64,000 nt of DNA from Diphasiastrum complanatum (taxonomy: Eukaryota; Streptophyta; Lycopodiopsida; Lycopodiales; Lycopodiaceae), in contig CM055108.1 of the NCBI GenBank assembly GCA_029204225.1, forward strand, positions 4,882,806 through 4,946,805, written 5' to 3'. This document shows, piece after piece, positions 44,506-55,717 of the stretch. How positions within the stretch are numbered: the stretch's first letter is position 1; each line of letters opens with the position of its first letter. A model generated the notes under the pieces. That model made no database searches. It was not told where the DNA came from and saw nothing but the letters and a program-made list of their open reading frames with translations. Position numbers and translations under genes: made by a program.

Positions 44506-47500
44506 GCTAGATGATAACATAGCTTTACTAATTAAGCCAAGGGCTGATCTAAGCTTCTAAAAAGCATTCTTTTGTCAATATATCAGCTATGCATTCTTCA
44601 CTTGAAACATGCTCCAATGAGACCTCATTAGCTTGGACCATTTCTCTTACAAACTAGGGAGCAATCTCTATGTGTTTGCTCCTTGCATGGTAGATTGGAT
44701 TGGATGCTAGGTGTTAGGCTGAGATGTTGTCATTTTAGATGAGTTAATGACACCTGATCTGATCACTTTGAGCTCCTCAAGCAACCTCTTGATCCATAGT
44801 ACTTCCTTGGTTGTGGTTGTTAGAGCCTTGTAAATTGGCCTCGGTTGATGAAAGAGATATTGTTTCTTGCTTCTTTGATAGCCAAGAAACCACACCTTCT
44901 CCAATGTAAGTTGCAAAGACACTTGTTGACTTTCTATCCTTCTTGTCCCCTACAAAATCTGAATCACCATGCAAGTTAATGGATTCACCTCTATAAAGGA
45001 TCCCAAAATCTAGTGTGCCTGAGATGTATCTCAATATTCTTTTGGCACATTTCCAATGGATAACTAATGGATCTTGCATATTTTGACTAAGCTTGCAAAC
45101 ACTATAGCAAAGATCAGGTCTTGTTATGGTTATCCACATTAAGGATCCAATAAGTTCCCTATAAAGAGTGATGTCCTTGAAGGATCTTTCATCCTCTTTA
45201 TTGCTCACTTTTACATCATGCTCCATAGGAGTCTCTACATGCTTGCATCCATGCGTGTTAAATATATTGAGTAATGAAATGGCATACTTAGATTGACAAA
45301 TGAAGACATAATCTAAAGATATAAGTACTTCCATACCTAAAATGAAGTGCCAAAGCCCAAGATCTACCATCTTGAACTCTTTGGATAGATCTAGCTTAGT
45401 TTTCTCAACACCTTCTAAATCATTTCCACTAAGTATGATATCATCAATATAAAGTAATAAAAGTACAATTCCTTTTGCACTTAATCTTATGTACAAGGTG
45501 GGATCATACTCACTATGAGTAAATCCAATAGAGATAAGAAAAGTATTGAGCCTTGTGTTCCAAGTTCTAGAAGCTTGTTTCGAACCATACAAGCTCCTCT
45601 TGAGATGACACACCTTGTCTTCCATACCTTGCTTGATGAATCCCTCGGGCTGCTCCATGAATATATTCTCTTCCAAATGACCATTTAAGAAAGCATTTGA
45701 CACATCCATTTGAAACAATAACCAATCAAAGTGAGAAGCAAGAGCAATGATTAGTCTTATGGTGACCATCTTTGCCATGGGTTCAAAGGTCTCATCATAA
45801 TCTATGCCCTTTGATTGAGCATACCGCTTGGCTACAAGCCTTGCCTTGTGCTTAGAAACACTCCCATCTTGAATCAACTTGAGCTAAGAAACTCACTTAC
45901 ATCCAATTACATTCCTATCCAAAGGTAAATCAACAAGCATCCAAGTATCATTCTCCATCAATGCATTGTACTCATCACACATAGCTTGAAACCACTCCTT
46001 TGATTCTAAAGCTTCACTAATATTTGAAGGTTCTTCAAAAGATGTGATGAAGGCATAAGAAGAAGAACTTTCCTCGGCTTGCTTACCCTTGTCCTTGTAT
46101 GTGAACCTTAATGGCTCCATCCTTGACCTTGTGGATCTTCTTGGTGTGCTTGGTGTTCTTGGTTCTAGCTCCTCCTCATGATCAAGCTCCTCCTTGATCT
46201 CGGGTACCTCTCTTCCAATAGAGTGATTAGATGAATCATCTTCAAGCTTATGCACTCTAGTCTCATCAAAAATGATATCTCTAGAAATGACAACCTTTTG
46301 AGAAGAGGGAATGTAGATTTTGTAACCTTTGCTTGCATTGCCATAACCTACCATGATCCCCTTCATGGATGATGGATCCTCCTTGGTTCTTTTGTCCAAA
46401 GGGACATGTACATAGCAAATACATCCAAAGACCTTCAAGCTTTTGAGATTAGGCTTTTCTCCATACAATAACTCATAAGATGTTTTACCATTTATAGAGC
46501 TACATGGAACTCTATTACATAAGAAGTTAGCACATGTGAGAGCTTCTCTCCAAAAAGACTTAGGTAGGCATGCATCTAACCTTAGAGCTTTAGAACACTC
46601 ACATAGTGTCCTATTTCTCCTCTCGGCCACCCCATTTTGTTGAGGAGTGTAGGGGCAAGATAACTCTTTCTTGATCCCTTCTTGATCACAAAAGTCTTTG
46701 AATTCATTGGAGATATATTCTCCTCCATTATCACTTCTAAAGAACTTGATCTTGTGATTATGATGTTTTTCAACAAAAGTCTTGAACTTTACAAAACTCT
46801 CAAAAACATGTGCTTTAGAGGAAAGTAGATATACCCATCCATATCTTGAGTAGTCATCTATAAAGGTGACAAACATTGTAGCTCCACCATTGCTCTTTGT
46901 GCTAGCAAAATGCACATCCGAGTGGATCAACTCGAGAGGATGACTTGTCTTTGTGATTGAACTTGAAAAAGGTAACTTGTGTGTCTTAGCCAAGGCACAA
47001 GCTTCACATACCCTTTCCTCCTTTGCCAAAGATCTTGGAAGGCCGAGAGCAAGCTCCTCCTTGCACATAGCTTCCATGGACTTGGTGTTGATGTGACCAA
47101 GCCTCTTGTGCCACAAGTCAAATGTGGTCATCTTGGTCTCCTCGGATACCATCACAACTTGGTTAGGATTTACAAAAGCATCAAGCTTAAATAACCTCCC
47201 AAACCTTGTTCCCCTTGCTATGATCATCCCACTTTTCTTGATGTTGCATACATTAGTAGAGAACTCTACAATAAAACCATGATCTAAAAGTTGGCCAACA
47301 CTAAGCAAATTCTTAGTCATGATAGGAATGAAGAGAACACCATCTATCTTAGTCTTCTTGGAGGATCCTAAGCATAGGAGAATGGATTCCACACCTTCAA
47401 CTTTACATTCATGATCATTTTCTATAAAAATGGACTTTATAGGTCCTACATAAGGTGTGAGTTGAGAAAAATACTCCCTTTTACTCGACATGTGGGAGCT

Positions 47501-48372
47501 AGCCCCACTATCTATCCACCAAGGATCTTCACCTTTGAGATTTGATGATGAAAAGGTTGACATCATGAGTGAGTCCTCGTGATAGATCTCTTCCTCCTCT
47601 TGTCCAATGTTGGCTTGGCTTTGATCTCGCTTCCTCTTGAAGCATTGCGAGACATAATGCCCCATCTTGCTACAATAGTAGCACTTTATCTTAGATTTGT
47701 CCTTCTTGGGCTTGACTTGTGATGATGAGGATGTGGATCGTCCTTGATCTCCATCCTTTGCTTGCTCCCTTTTGAATACTCCTCACTTGGTCTTTGCTTT
47801 GCCTTTTCTCTTGAAAAATAAGGCTTTGTCATCACTATCATTGATGGAGAGCCTCTCCATCCTTGATTTGATATGAGCCTTCCTACTCTCCTCAGCCATC
47901 AACACACTTTGAAAGTCTTCAATTGTAGGCAAGTTTCCCATGATGGCATAGCTTTGGACAAGGTTAGTAAAATCACTACATAAGCCATTCAAAACTATTT
48001 GCACAAGCTCTCTCTCTTTAATAGGTTCACCAACATAAGTAAGCTCTTTGCTCAAATCTTTTACTCTCAAAACAAATTGATGTCCACTCTCACTCCTCCC
48101 TTGGAAGCATTGAAGAACTTGGTTCTTGAGGGAAAGTAACCTTGAGGTAGTCTTGGACTCATAGATCTTTTGAATAGTCTCCCAAGCCTCTTGGGCTGAG
48201 GTACATGCTCCTACTTCTTTGAGGAAATCATTTGCAACATTCATCTTAATACAATGGAGTGCAAGCTTGCAACTTCTATTGTATTTAGTTGCTTCTTGTG
48301 GATGGATTGGCTCATCTTCCTCTCCATTCACAATATCCATCAAAGATTGCATGATAATGATGGATTCCAAGA
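44506..48372 (-). pseudogene. Nearly intact copia gag-pol, minus strand
   Basis: Gag (48370-47783): MQSLMDIVNGEEDEPI, LVQSYAIMGNLPTIEDF. After a TGA (47785-47783) the same frame continues with the zinc knuckle CYYCSKMGHYVSQC, protease WWIDSGASSHM, integrase IHSDVHF, FRSDNGGEY and NGVAERRNRT, and RT GCK. After TGA at 45893 and TAG at 45884 it continues with LVAKRYAQSKGIDYDETF, QMDVSNAFLNGHL, LLYIDDIILS and RNase H HGDSDFVGDKKDRKS. A frameshift near 44860 moves the end (IYKALTTTTKEVLWIKRL) to another frame. So there are three stops and one or two shifts in about 3.9 kb. Most domains keep their catalytic residues. The extreme gag N-terminus is degraded, with an upstream TAG. Confidence 0.9.
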
Positions 48373-49037
48373 TCTAAGGTGATCTTGAGCTTGATCTATC
48401 TTCAAGATCCAAACTAGATCCAAACTTACTATAGATTTGATCAAACTAGTCTCCTCCTTGATCTCGACTTCACAAGAAGGGTGAATTCACCTATACTGAA
48501 CCAAAAGCACTTTATAACACACAAATGTCTTACAAATAAAGCCTCTTAAATTCAGGTTGAATCACATTGACATATTCAATCACAAACCTATCTAAAACTG
48601 AGTAGAATAGAAACACAAATTTCACTAGTTTTGCATTTCTAGATGAAAAACTCATCAAAACACTTGATCTGAACCTAAAAGGTGTATTTTAGGACCTTAA
48701 GAAGCCTAAGAACGACCTAATTAAGCTTTCAAATTTTTGATCCAAACTTCTAAAGAGTGGTGGCATTCAAATCCGTATGAAAATCTTTACTAGGAGACAT
48801 GTACTCCAAGATTCAACTCATAAGAAGTTTCTAATTTGGTTTTGTTGAATGGAAATGGGTCAATCTCGGTTCCTACAGCTATAACTCAGCAAAACAAGTT
48901 TCCTTTGATCTATAAATGAAACCAAATTTGAAGGTACAATCACTAGATTAGCAACTAGTAGCAAGAGCAAAGCTAATACTACTCAAATCTAGGATCAAAG
49001 CTTGAGAAAATTAAATCTAAAGCTTACTTTTTATCAG

Positions 49038-49049
49038 GCTCTGATACCA
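49038..49049 (-). promoter_or_regulatory. Primer-binding site of the minus-strand copia
   Basis: The minus strand reads tggtatcagagc. The normal 5' LTR is absent upstream of it; instead the sequence changes to an unrelated copia integrase scrap and then the histone/ULP1 locus. The 0.66-kb leader (48373-49037) is intact in length. Confidence 0.75.
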
Positions 49050-49098
49050 TAATCTTGCTAAGTCCTTTTGGGAGGAAGCTTTAGCATGTGCTAACTTT
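49050..49098 (+). pseudogene. 48-bp copia integrase scrap
   Basis: The plus strand reads LAKSFWEEALACANF, the integrase phrase LPKSFWREALTCANF found on the minus strand at 46.5 kb. It is a tiny filler fragment at the junction. Confidence 0.6.
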
Positions 49099-49751
49099 GA
49101 ACAGTATGGGATGATGAACATTGATGTCTCTTTGCTAGTGTGCCTGAAGAGCCTTCTGGCTTTCCTTTCTTTATTCAACAGATGCCCAAAAAATGGAGAT
49201 ACAACAAAAATCTCCTTCGTGACTGTATATGTATATTTATGTACATAGTATGCACAAGCAGATTCAACTACCGTGTCTGAGATATATGAGGTCTTCTCTT
49301 TTAGCTCCCTACAATGCGGGTCTTTGATATGCATTGCAAAATTAATATCATCTGTACGAAACATAAACTCCCCTCTGAGATCATCTATTTTCTTGGCTAT
49401 ATACAGGTCAAAATAAATGTACCTCTCAGAATCAAAAAATGTGTCTTTAGGTTCATTTGGAAGTCTGATGTGCAACTCTTTATCAATTGCATCAACATCA
49501 GAAACAATCATGTCCACCACTGTATTTAGGTCATCCTCATGTATAGAAGGAGAATCGTGTAGTTGAAGATCAGGGGTTATGGGAGGACTCTCAACCAGTG
49601 GAATTGCAGACGTACTAGCCAGATCTTTTCTAATGGGAGGAGGTGAGGGTGAAGAGCTGGGAGACCTGGGCTTGGGTTGCGAATGCTTGGGTTGTGCTTG
49701 CTTTCTATTTTTGTGGGGTGGGACAGGCCCCCTTTCAAGAGGAACTTGCCT
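49099..49751 (-). pseudogene. Proline-rich linker and ULP1-like protease N-half
   Basis: In the same frame as the histone H3 variant above it, and directly after its terminal TAG, about 217 codons stay open. First a basic, proline/serine-rich linker (HKNRKQAQPKHSQPKPRSPS, then SPSPPPIRKD) and an acidic segment (SIHEDDLNTVVDMIVSDVDA). Then a folded-looking part: YIYFDLYIAKKIDDLRGEFM, KTSYISDTVVESACAYYV, IFVVSPFFGHLL and SMFIIPYC. The pattern SDTVV...YY...F..SPFF..LL...FIIP resembles the first half of a C48/ULP1 cysteine protease (L.D..I..Y...FF..L...IFIP). The expected HW would follow, but the copia scrap interrupts. The ULP1 assignment is inference. It could instead be a family I do not know. 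Confidence 0.45.
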
Positions 49752-50165
49752 CTATGTGAATCCAGACTTAAAAATGCTGTCATAGGTGTTTCGAAGCCTC
49801 GTGACAAGAAGCATGTCCTTGGGCATCAGTGTCACCCTCTTGCCATGAATGGAGCACAACATCGAATCCTCAAACAATTTTGTCTGGAAGTCCTCGTATG
49901 CAGTATGGAGGGCCTCCAATGCAGTGATATTCCACCTCACTGCATAGGGCAGATGGGTGGTCATGTCTTGTGTAACCTCCCTCACAGCCCGGTAGAAGGC
50001 TGCTTTCAGGATCAGAAGTTTGGTGCTCCTCTGCAAGGCCCTGATGTCCCTCCACCATGGACAACGAGGTCTATCACATCCTTGCGGACGTACGGGTTCA
50101 GATGTCTAGGGATGAGACGGTTGAACGAAACTGGTAAGCCTAGTGGTTTGCTTCGTCCGAGCCAT
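49752..50165 (-). pseudogene. Histone H3 variant, CENH3-like
   Basis: A 137-codon intronless frame from ATG 50165 (context ctcaATGG) to TAG 49752. The N-terminus MARTKQTTRLT matches canonical MARTKQTARKS, keeping K4 but with Leu at K9. The tail is about 11 residues short and has a TAG at codon 20. Then come an alpha-N-like [14 protein letters not shown] (canonical REIRKYQKSTELLI), alpha1 [12 protein letters not shown], a loop 1 four residues longer than H3 with the Arg-Trp typical of plant CENH3, alpha2 [20 protein letters not shown], and [17 protein letters not shown]. In this last stretch SM and TLM are CENH3-type, where H3 has TN and TIM. The C-terminal tail is [13 protein letters not shown]3-family membership is solid and CENH3-likeness is good. 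The tail TAG makes the present copy a pseudogene unless it is bypassed. The frame continues beyond the stop. Confidence 0.82.
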
Positions 50166-50464
50166 TGAGGCCGAATATCTATATAACGTGAGGACAGAGA
50201 CACAGCAGAAGAGACACTGAGAACTCTAATGGTGATATCGCTATGACGCGAGAGAGTGGCAGCGTCAGGCGAGGAGAGGCAGGGGCTCGCGTGATGGCAA
50301 TACTGGGAAAGTAAACTAATATCGCTACGATGCGAGAGGGTGTAAGGAACAGGCATGGAGAGGAGGTCGCTCGCGTGATGGTGATATCACGAATGCATTT
50401 TGTATGGATGCAATCAAACGTTAGAGCGAATTGTGTGAAAACCTGTACAATCCCTGGGAATGGA

Positions 50465-50473
50465 CTTATATAG
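50465..50473 (-). promoter_or_regulatory. TATA box upstream of the H3 variant
   Basis: The minus strand reads ctatataag, followed by about 290 bp to the ATG. The leader contains two similar blocks (ccatcacgcgagc at about 50366-50378 and 50286-50298). Confidence 0.6.
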
Positions 50474-50487
50474 GAGAGAAAAATTGG

Positions 50488-50690
50488 CACGTGTGAACCA
50501 GCGACACGTGGCTCAGTCAATTGCTGACATGTGGAACCACACGTCTGTATATGTACATGTGAAACTGCATGTACAGATCAACATGTGTGGGATCCCACAT
50601 GGGGACACGTACCCGAATGGATCAATGACATGTGTTCTCGCACGTATAGGCTCACGCGTGTGGTCACGTGGCGGGATCATTACATGAAAA
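50488..50690 (-). promoter_or_regulatory. Cluster of CACGTG / CATGTG boxes
   Basis: Perfect CACGTG lies at 50488-50493, 50505-50510 and 50665-50670. Several acatgtg, acacgt and cacgcgtg variants lie between. G-boxes bind bZIP and bHLH factors in plants. The cluster starts 15 bp upstream of the TATA box of the histone variant. Confidence 0.55.
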
Positions 50691-50699
50691 CAACACATT

Positions 50700-52085
50700 A
50701 TGCTATTAGTTTTTAATTTCTAAAGCTATAAAAAAGCATGGATGTATTATGTATGGTCGTTACGGTTTTCACACACACACACACGTATTGTAACAATTTT
50801 ATTGTTAAAAGCAACTTAACTATTACGTTAAAACATATTCAAATATGTGATACGACATAGCAAAGTATTAACCAAATTTCATGTGTTATTGTGTTAGTTC
50901 AAGTTATTATTGAGGTAAATCACGAGATTGAAGTTAAAAGTAACATGCAAAAATTAATGTCATAAAAGTAGACAATCGAAATATGATACTATGACAAGGA
51001 CATTTTTTTGTTTGAAGCTATGTTAATGATTTGTGAAAAATAAATCATGTACTATTAATAAATTTCCTAACAACAAATGTATAGAACATTCTCTGCATGC
51101 ATAAGATTTTTTATTGCATAAATGAAACTGGAAAGCATCATGCTAGAAAACGGTTTGCATGTATTTTTTATAATCTATACAGAATTTGAATCATTATGTG
51201 AACAGAGTTACTGCGATGCATCGTAGGTGCACTAATGCAGTTTTGAGAGATCAGCTCATGGTAAAGTACGAGAATGGTAAATTTTTATATACAAAAATAT
51301 ATATAGAAGTATAAATGGAATGTTTATAGAAAAAACAATGATGTTCGTATAGCACAACTCATTCAAAATGAATGCCATCTACATCAGGAAGAGTATCTGG
51401 AAAATTTCTATGGAACCGAATTTAATTTTTTTTTGGCAAATCTTGAAGTTGAAATGATACGCATGTCTACCAATATACGAGTACAATATGAAATCTTTTG
51501 AAATTGATTTTTTCTTATAACTTTGAAAACTATATGGAAATGTTCTAAAAAAGTACACATTCGTGGTTTTACATACGACCTTATTTGTAATGCAAGAATG
51601 TCAATTAACTATACAAGGAAACATATATCAAAATGTATAAATTTAACATTTGCAACAAAGGGCAATATACAAAAATGTTATGTGTGTCATGGTTCATCTA
51701 TTTTAAATTACAAGTACTCACCAATACAGGATTACATAATAGAATTCGTTCAAAATGATTACCATCCACATCATAAAAACATGTATAAATAAATTTTATC
51801 ATTTCTGCAAGTACGATGTGATCCCTAAGACAAGAGTCTCGAACTATTATGTATCAAAAAACATCACTATTTTTTGGTAATGGCAAATTAGGATTGAACC
51901 AGTCCTGAAGTCTTGGACGACTTCCTTTTGGGAGTTTGATTGCCATCCAATTGAGTAGGTAACTTGCATAGTGCCCAGTGAGGCGTGTGCATGAATCATT
52001 CGAGTGTGCGGATTGGTCAATGAAAGTTGAAAGACTCGTATGTGCTTGTCTAAAAGTTTGGAATTCGCCAGGGATTAGAGGCCAG
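50700..52085. other. AT-rich, no supported gene
   Basis: Short open stretches only. 51523-51792 (+) is open for 89 codons without an ATG at its start (it includes KCYVCHGSSILNYKYSP). 51881-52085 (-) reads protein-like FQTFRQAHTSLSTFIDQS and LLNWMAIKLPKGSRPRLQDW. Neither is recognised. A (CA)-rich run sits at 50770-50785. Confidence 0.45.
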
Positions 52086-52087
52086 TT

Positions 52088-52765
52088 ATATTGAAATTTC
52101 ACAATTCTAGCTTGACCATTTTTGGTCACATGCATTGTACTTGGCAAGATGGCCATGTAAATAGATGCCACACGTGCCAAATCACATAGGATGCTTTCCA
52201 ATAAGTTCATTCCTCATATTACATTGTGATAGCATCTTTGAAATGAGGCAAAAATGTGTTTGGATAGGCTAGAGAAATTCTATGATCTAAAAATAGCATG
52301 TTTTTCATTGTTTTTGGATCTCGAGATCTTGACCCCAAGTCAGGGTGGATCCAATGACCTATTAGGTTAGATATTAGGGTTAGGGTATGAAAAGTTCATA
52401 GGTGCCCTAACATGATCATATTCGAGCTGAAAATGTATAAATACATGATGGGATCTCCATCAAATTATCAAGAAAAATCGAGTTTTTCCACTTCTAACAT
52501 CATGGTCTTTTGGTGGCGAGTTCTAGCTATTGGATGTGAGTGTTTTTATGCATTAATTGCTTGGATTGGAAGGTGCTGAACTTGTTTAGAGGTCTGAGAA
52601 ACTTGTTGTACTTTACTTTGGTTCATTTGATCAAATCTATGTGCCTAATGTGGAGTTAAATGCCAAATTTGCTAGTTTTGGTAACTAGTCTTGATTCTAG
52701 CTCATAGTTTGGATCTAGATCTTTTATTTGTGCATCCTCCATCACTTTTAGGATTGATTGGAATT
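52088..52765 (+). repeat. Plus-orientation LTR copy matching 43.84-44.50 kb
   Basis: Starts attgaaatttcacaattctagc and matches the reverse complement of the 43.8-44.5-kb LTR throughout, including the conserved gttagatattagggttaggg and tgtataaatacatgatggg stretches. Differences are few, so the two are of similar age. It ends near gattgattggaattgaa. Confidence 0.8.
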
Positions 52766-52993
52766 GAAGTCATCAATGAAATTTGCATACATCTTTTCCC
52801 CACCATTGTTAGTTGTACTAAAAGAATGAAGATCCGAATGCACAAGTTGAAAAACTTCTTTAGATCTAGAAGTAGATCTAGAATAAGCACGTCTATGAGA
52901 TTTGGACAAGGCACAATGTTCACAAAATGTATTATTTTCGATAAGACTTTTAGAAAGACCAAGAACATGCTCTTTCTTGGCCATTACTTCCAC
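52748..52993 (-). pseudogene. copia GAG-pre-integrase fragment
   Basis: The minus strand reads EVMAKKEHVLGLSKSLIENN, then CEHCALSKSHRRAYSRSTS and LVHSDLHSFSTTNNGGEKMY. These are the zinc-domain Cys pair and first catalytic Asp of a copia integrase, cut at both ends. Confidence 0.8.
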
Positions 52994-53782
52994 TGAATGG
53001 ATGTAAAATCCAAATGTTCTGGCTAAGATCTTTGCAAAGCTACAAAAGCTAGAAATGGCAAAGCATCCTAATTCTACCTTTGATGCACAAGAACTCGAAC
53101 AAGCATTCTAAGAACTCAAGAAACGATTCAAAGGTATTGAGGATGGCCAAAAATAGTAGCATACCAGCCCTAGCATACTAGCCCTACAACAGCAGCCTAC
53201 CACTTTTGAAAAGCACCTAAGATCATACACAAGAGCTTGAAGACAATACACACAACAACTCCCAATGGAGGAAGAAACATTGACAATGATCTATTCATCT
53301 CAATAAGACAGTACATAAGTTTCTTCAACCTGTTTCTCCACAAAAGTCAGCCTAATATAGGTGAGAGAGATGACTCTCTCTCCTCTCTCTAGAACTTAGG
53401 ACCCAATTTTAGAGCACCACTAGCCTAAAATAGCCAATTTTGGCCTATATGTCCAAATGACATGATTCTAGTGTCATTTTGAAGGTCCTGAAGTTTGACA
53501 CTTCTTCAATATGAAATATATACTAAAATAAAAGTATCTAGACCTCTTCCACACATGTGAAAGGTTAGATCTAAAACTATGTGCCAAATCACTAGATTTG
53601 GCCTAAAACTAGTCAAGGAAATGTTGACAATTTTCACAGACCCAATCATAATGCCCTATTGATCTCTTTTGATCCAAGATTGAACAAGATGGCTAGGAAA
53701 ATGAGTCTAGTCACTTTCTAGCTCACTATTGATGCAATAATTTCCATACTAATGATGAGAAATGCATGATAACCTCAAGTAG
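52994..53782 (-). other. Leader/gag remnant of a minus-strand copia
   Basis: It lies between the pre-integrase scrap and the primer site at 53783. No gag motif can be read. A Lys/Glu-rich phrase (plus-strand frame near 53020-53150) is probably coincidental. Confidence 0.4.
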
Positions 53783-53794
53783 GCTCTGATACCA
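53783..53794 (-). promoter_or_regulatory. Primer-binding site (initiator Met tRNA)
   Basis: Minus strand tggtatcagagc, directly after an LTR end reading ...gtgaaattcaca. Confidence 0.8.
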
Positions 53795-54314
53795 TGTGAA
53801 TTTCACATGTGTGGAGTGTCCACTAAGTGTGATTTAGATCTCCTAAGGTGTGTGAATGCACAATGATCAAGATTAGATTGAGGTTCAAGATCTATCTCTC
53901 TCAAAGGCAAAAACACACTACTACATGCATTTACTCAAAACCAAAGTACATACACACGTGGGGGAAGTTGTCCTTTCAAAAAACTAAGTATGGAAAAGGC
54001 CTACTCTCTGGTAGAGAGAGAATGCAATCAATTGCTCTTGGGTAGAGAGAAAAAGCAAGTAAATACTTAGACTCAAAATCTTGATTGATCTCTAAATTAC
54101 TTAGCACCAAAATGAGAAGTACAATGACACTAGTAATAACACGAGGTAGTTCACTCTCAAAATCTATTGGATCATTCTCAAGCACCTCTTAATTCTATTG
54201 GACCAATGATGCATCCATCTCTTGATTCTTGGACCAAGCATATCTCAAATCCTATTGGACCATTGATGCTTCCACCTCTATATTCTATTTTACGTCTTGA
54301 ACTTTGACTTGTCA
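53795..54314 (-). repeat. 5' LTR of a minus-strand copia element
   Basis: Plus strand begins tgtgaatttcacatgtg next to the primer site and plausibly ends cttgtcaca at 54314, giving TG...CA termini on the minus strand. A diverged relative lies at 30763-31100. Confidence 0.6.
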
Positions 54315-54534
54315 CACATCAAATTAAATCAAAACACTTGTCAACAACCTATTCAGCTCGAGTTTCACCTCTTACACTACTTTGGTTCAATAGGGGCATT
54401 ACATGTGGATTTGACCAATTTGCCATCTATGCCAATTTTGCCCCGATCAATGTTCTACACCAAGATGCTTGACATAGAAAAGTGTAAGATCCCTACAACT
54501 AACACATATATCCTTTTTGCATTTTTCACAGTTA

Positions 54535-54925
54535 TGTCCATATTCCTTTGGAAACTAGAAAGAAAGAGGATGCAACTTCTTTGAAAGGAATTTTTATTGG
54601 CTATAGTGAACATAGCAAAGAATATAGAATTTTTTATCCTATCTCAAAGAAAGTAAAAGTTAGTAAGGATGTATTGTTTGATTAATCTCAAAGTTCCAAG
54701 ATGTATGAAAGTGCATCTAATCTACAAAGTGTCCAAGATCTTGCAAGGCCCAAGGACGAGCTTCAAGGTGATGAAGCTTTGAAGGATCTACATCAAGATC
54801 CAAGAATCCAAGGAGATCTACAAGGCACAAGGTCGAGCCATCAAGGCTTACCTACTTTGAGAAGGAAAGCAAAGGGAAGACTCAGATCCTACTACTTCTT
54901 ACTCTTTCTTAACCACAATGCTTGA
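54535..54925 (+). pseudogene. copia integrase C-terminal fragment
   Basis: The plus strand reads TSLKGIFIGYSEHSKEYRIF and KKVKVSKDVLFD, then a TAA, and continues in frame with SSKMYESASNLQSVQDLARP. This is the region between integrase and RT in copia elements. Confidence 0.75.
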
Positions 54926-55712
54926 AGATTGGAGAAGCTACTACATACATGAAAGTTGCATAAGCAAACATGATCTTATCTAGTTGAGACAACCATAGAT
55001 CAACATTGCACTTAATGCATCAATTGTACTCAACTGATTATCTTTAACACAATTTTTTTAACTATATGAATTTATTATAAACTCTGTGGAAAAAGCTTGA
55101 ATGATTCATATAGGTTACTTAATAGCAGATATTCATATAAAGTTAATGAGTTGATAACACCTGTAAGTTAACTAGTCTAATGTAGTGCAGGTCAATGTAA
55201 TATGAATGTGAAAAATAGAACACTTGACTTCATTCTCAAGTCTATTTACCTATGTGTGATCAAAATAGAAAACATAAATAAATCACCTAAACTACCAAGA
55301 ATCAAGACTATTTACCTATGTGCGATTAATACAAAACTGAAATAAATCATAAGGTTAGGAAATCTGGTCATTAAGCTATAAAAATATAACAATGGCTATA
55401 TTGTTGTCTAGAGCTATTACATAAGAACATGCACACAACCATAATTTCAAGCTCAATATTGTCGAACAATATTTGGCAAATGTATGTTTAAGTTTTCTAA
55501 CTTAGCACAATCTGTTTAAGATTGACACATAAAAATGTAAGAAGTAAAATTGTGTCATTTATGTATCAGTTTCTTGTAGAGATGGTTGCTAATATTGTCA
55601 TTTTAGATGACTTCAAAGTCCTACCAAGTAAAGAAAGATGTAAAGAAGAACAAGGTAATCACCTTGAATGAGATGAAATAACTAAGCATGTGGACACTGC
55701 ACATTGGATGTT
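54926..55712. other. No recognisable gene
   Basis: AT-rich sequence without repeats or domains that I can support. Confidence 0.55.
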
Positions 55713-55717
55713 TTATA

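Noticed and set aside
50098-50125. A micro-intron removing the TAG in the H3 tail
   Set aside because: The only GT...AG pair around the stop would give an intron of about 26 bp, too short for plant splicing.
49577-50168. Plus-strand 163-codon ORF and other frames over the histone locus
   Set aside because: They are shadows of the minus-strand histone H3 frame.
50012-50356. Minus-strand 114-codon ORF overlapping the H3 start
   Set aside because: Different frame from the H3 variant, composed of leader sequence; no homology seen.
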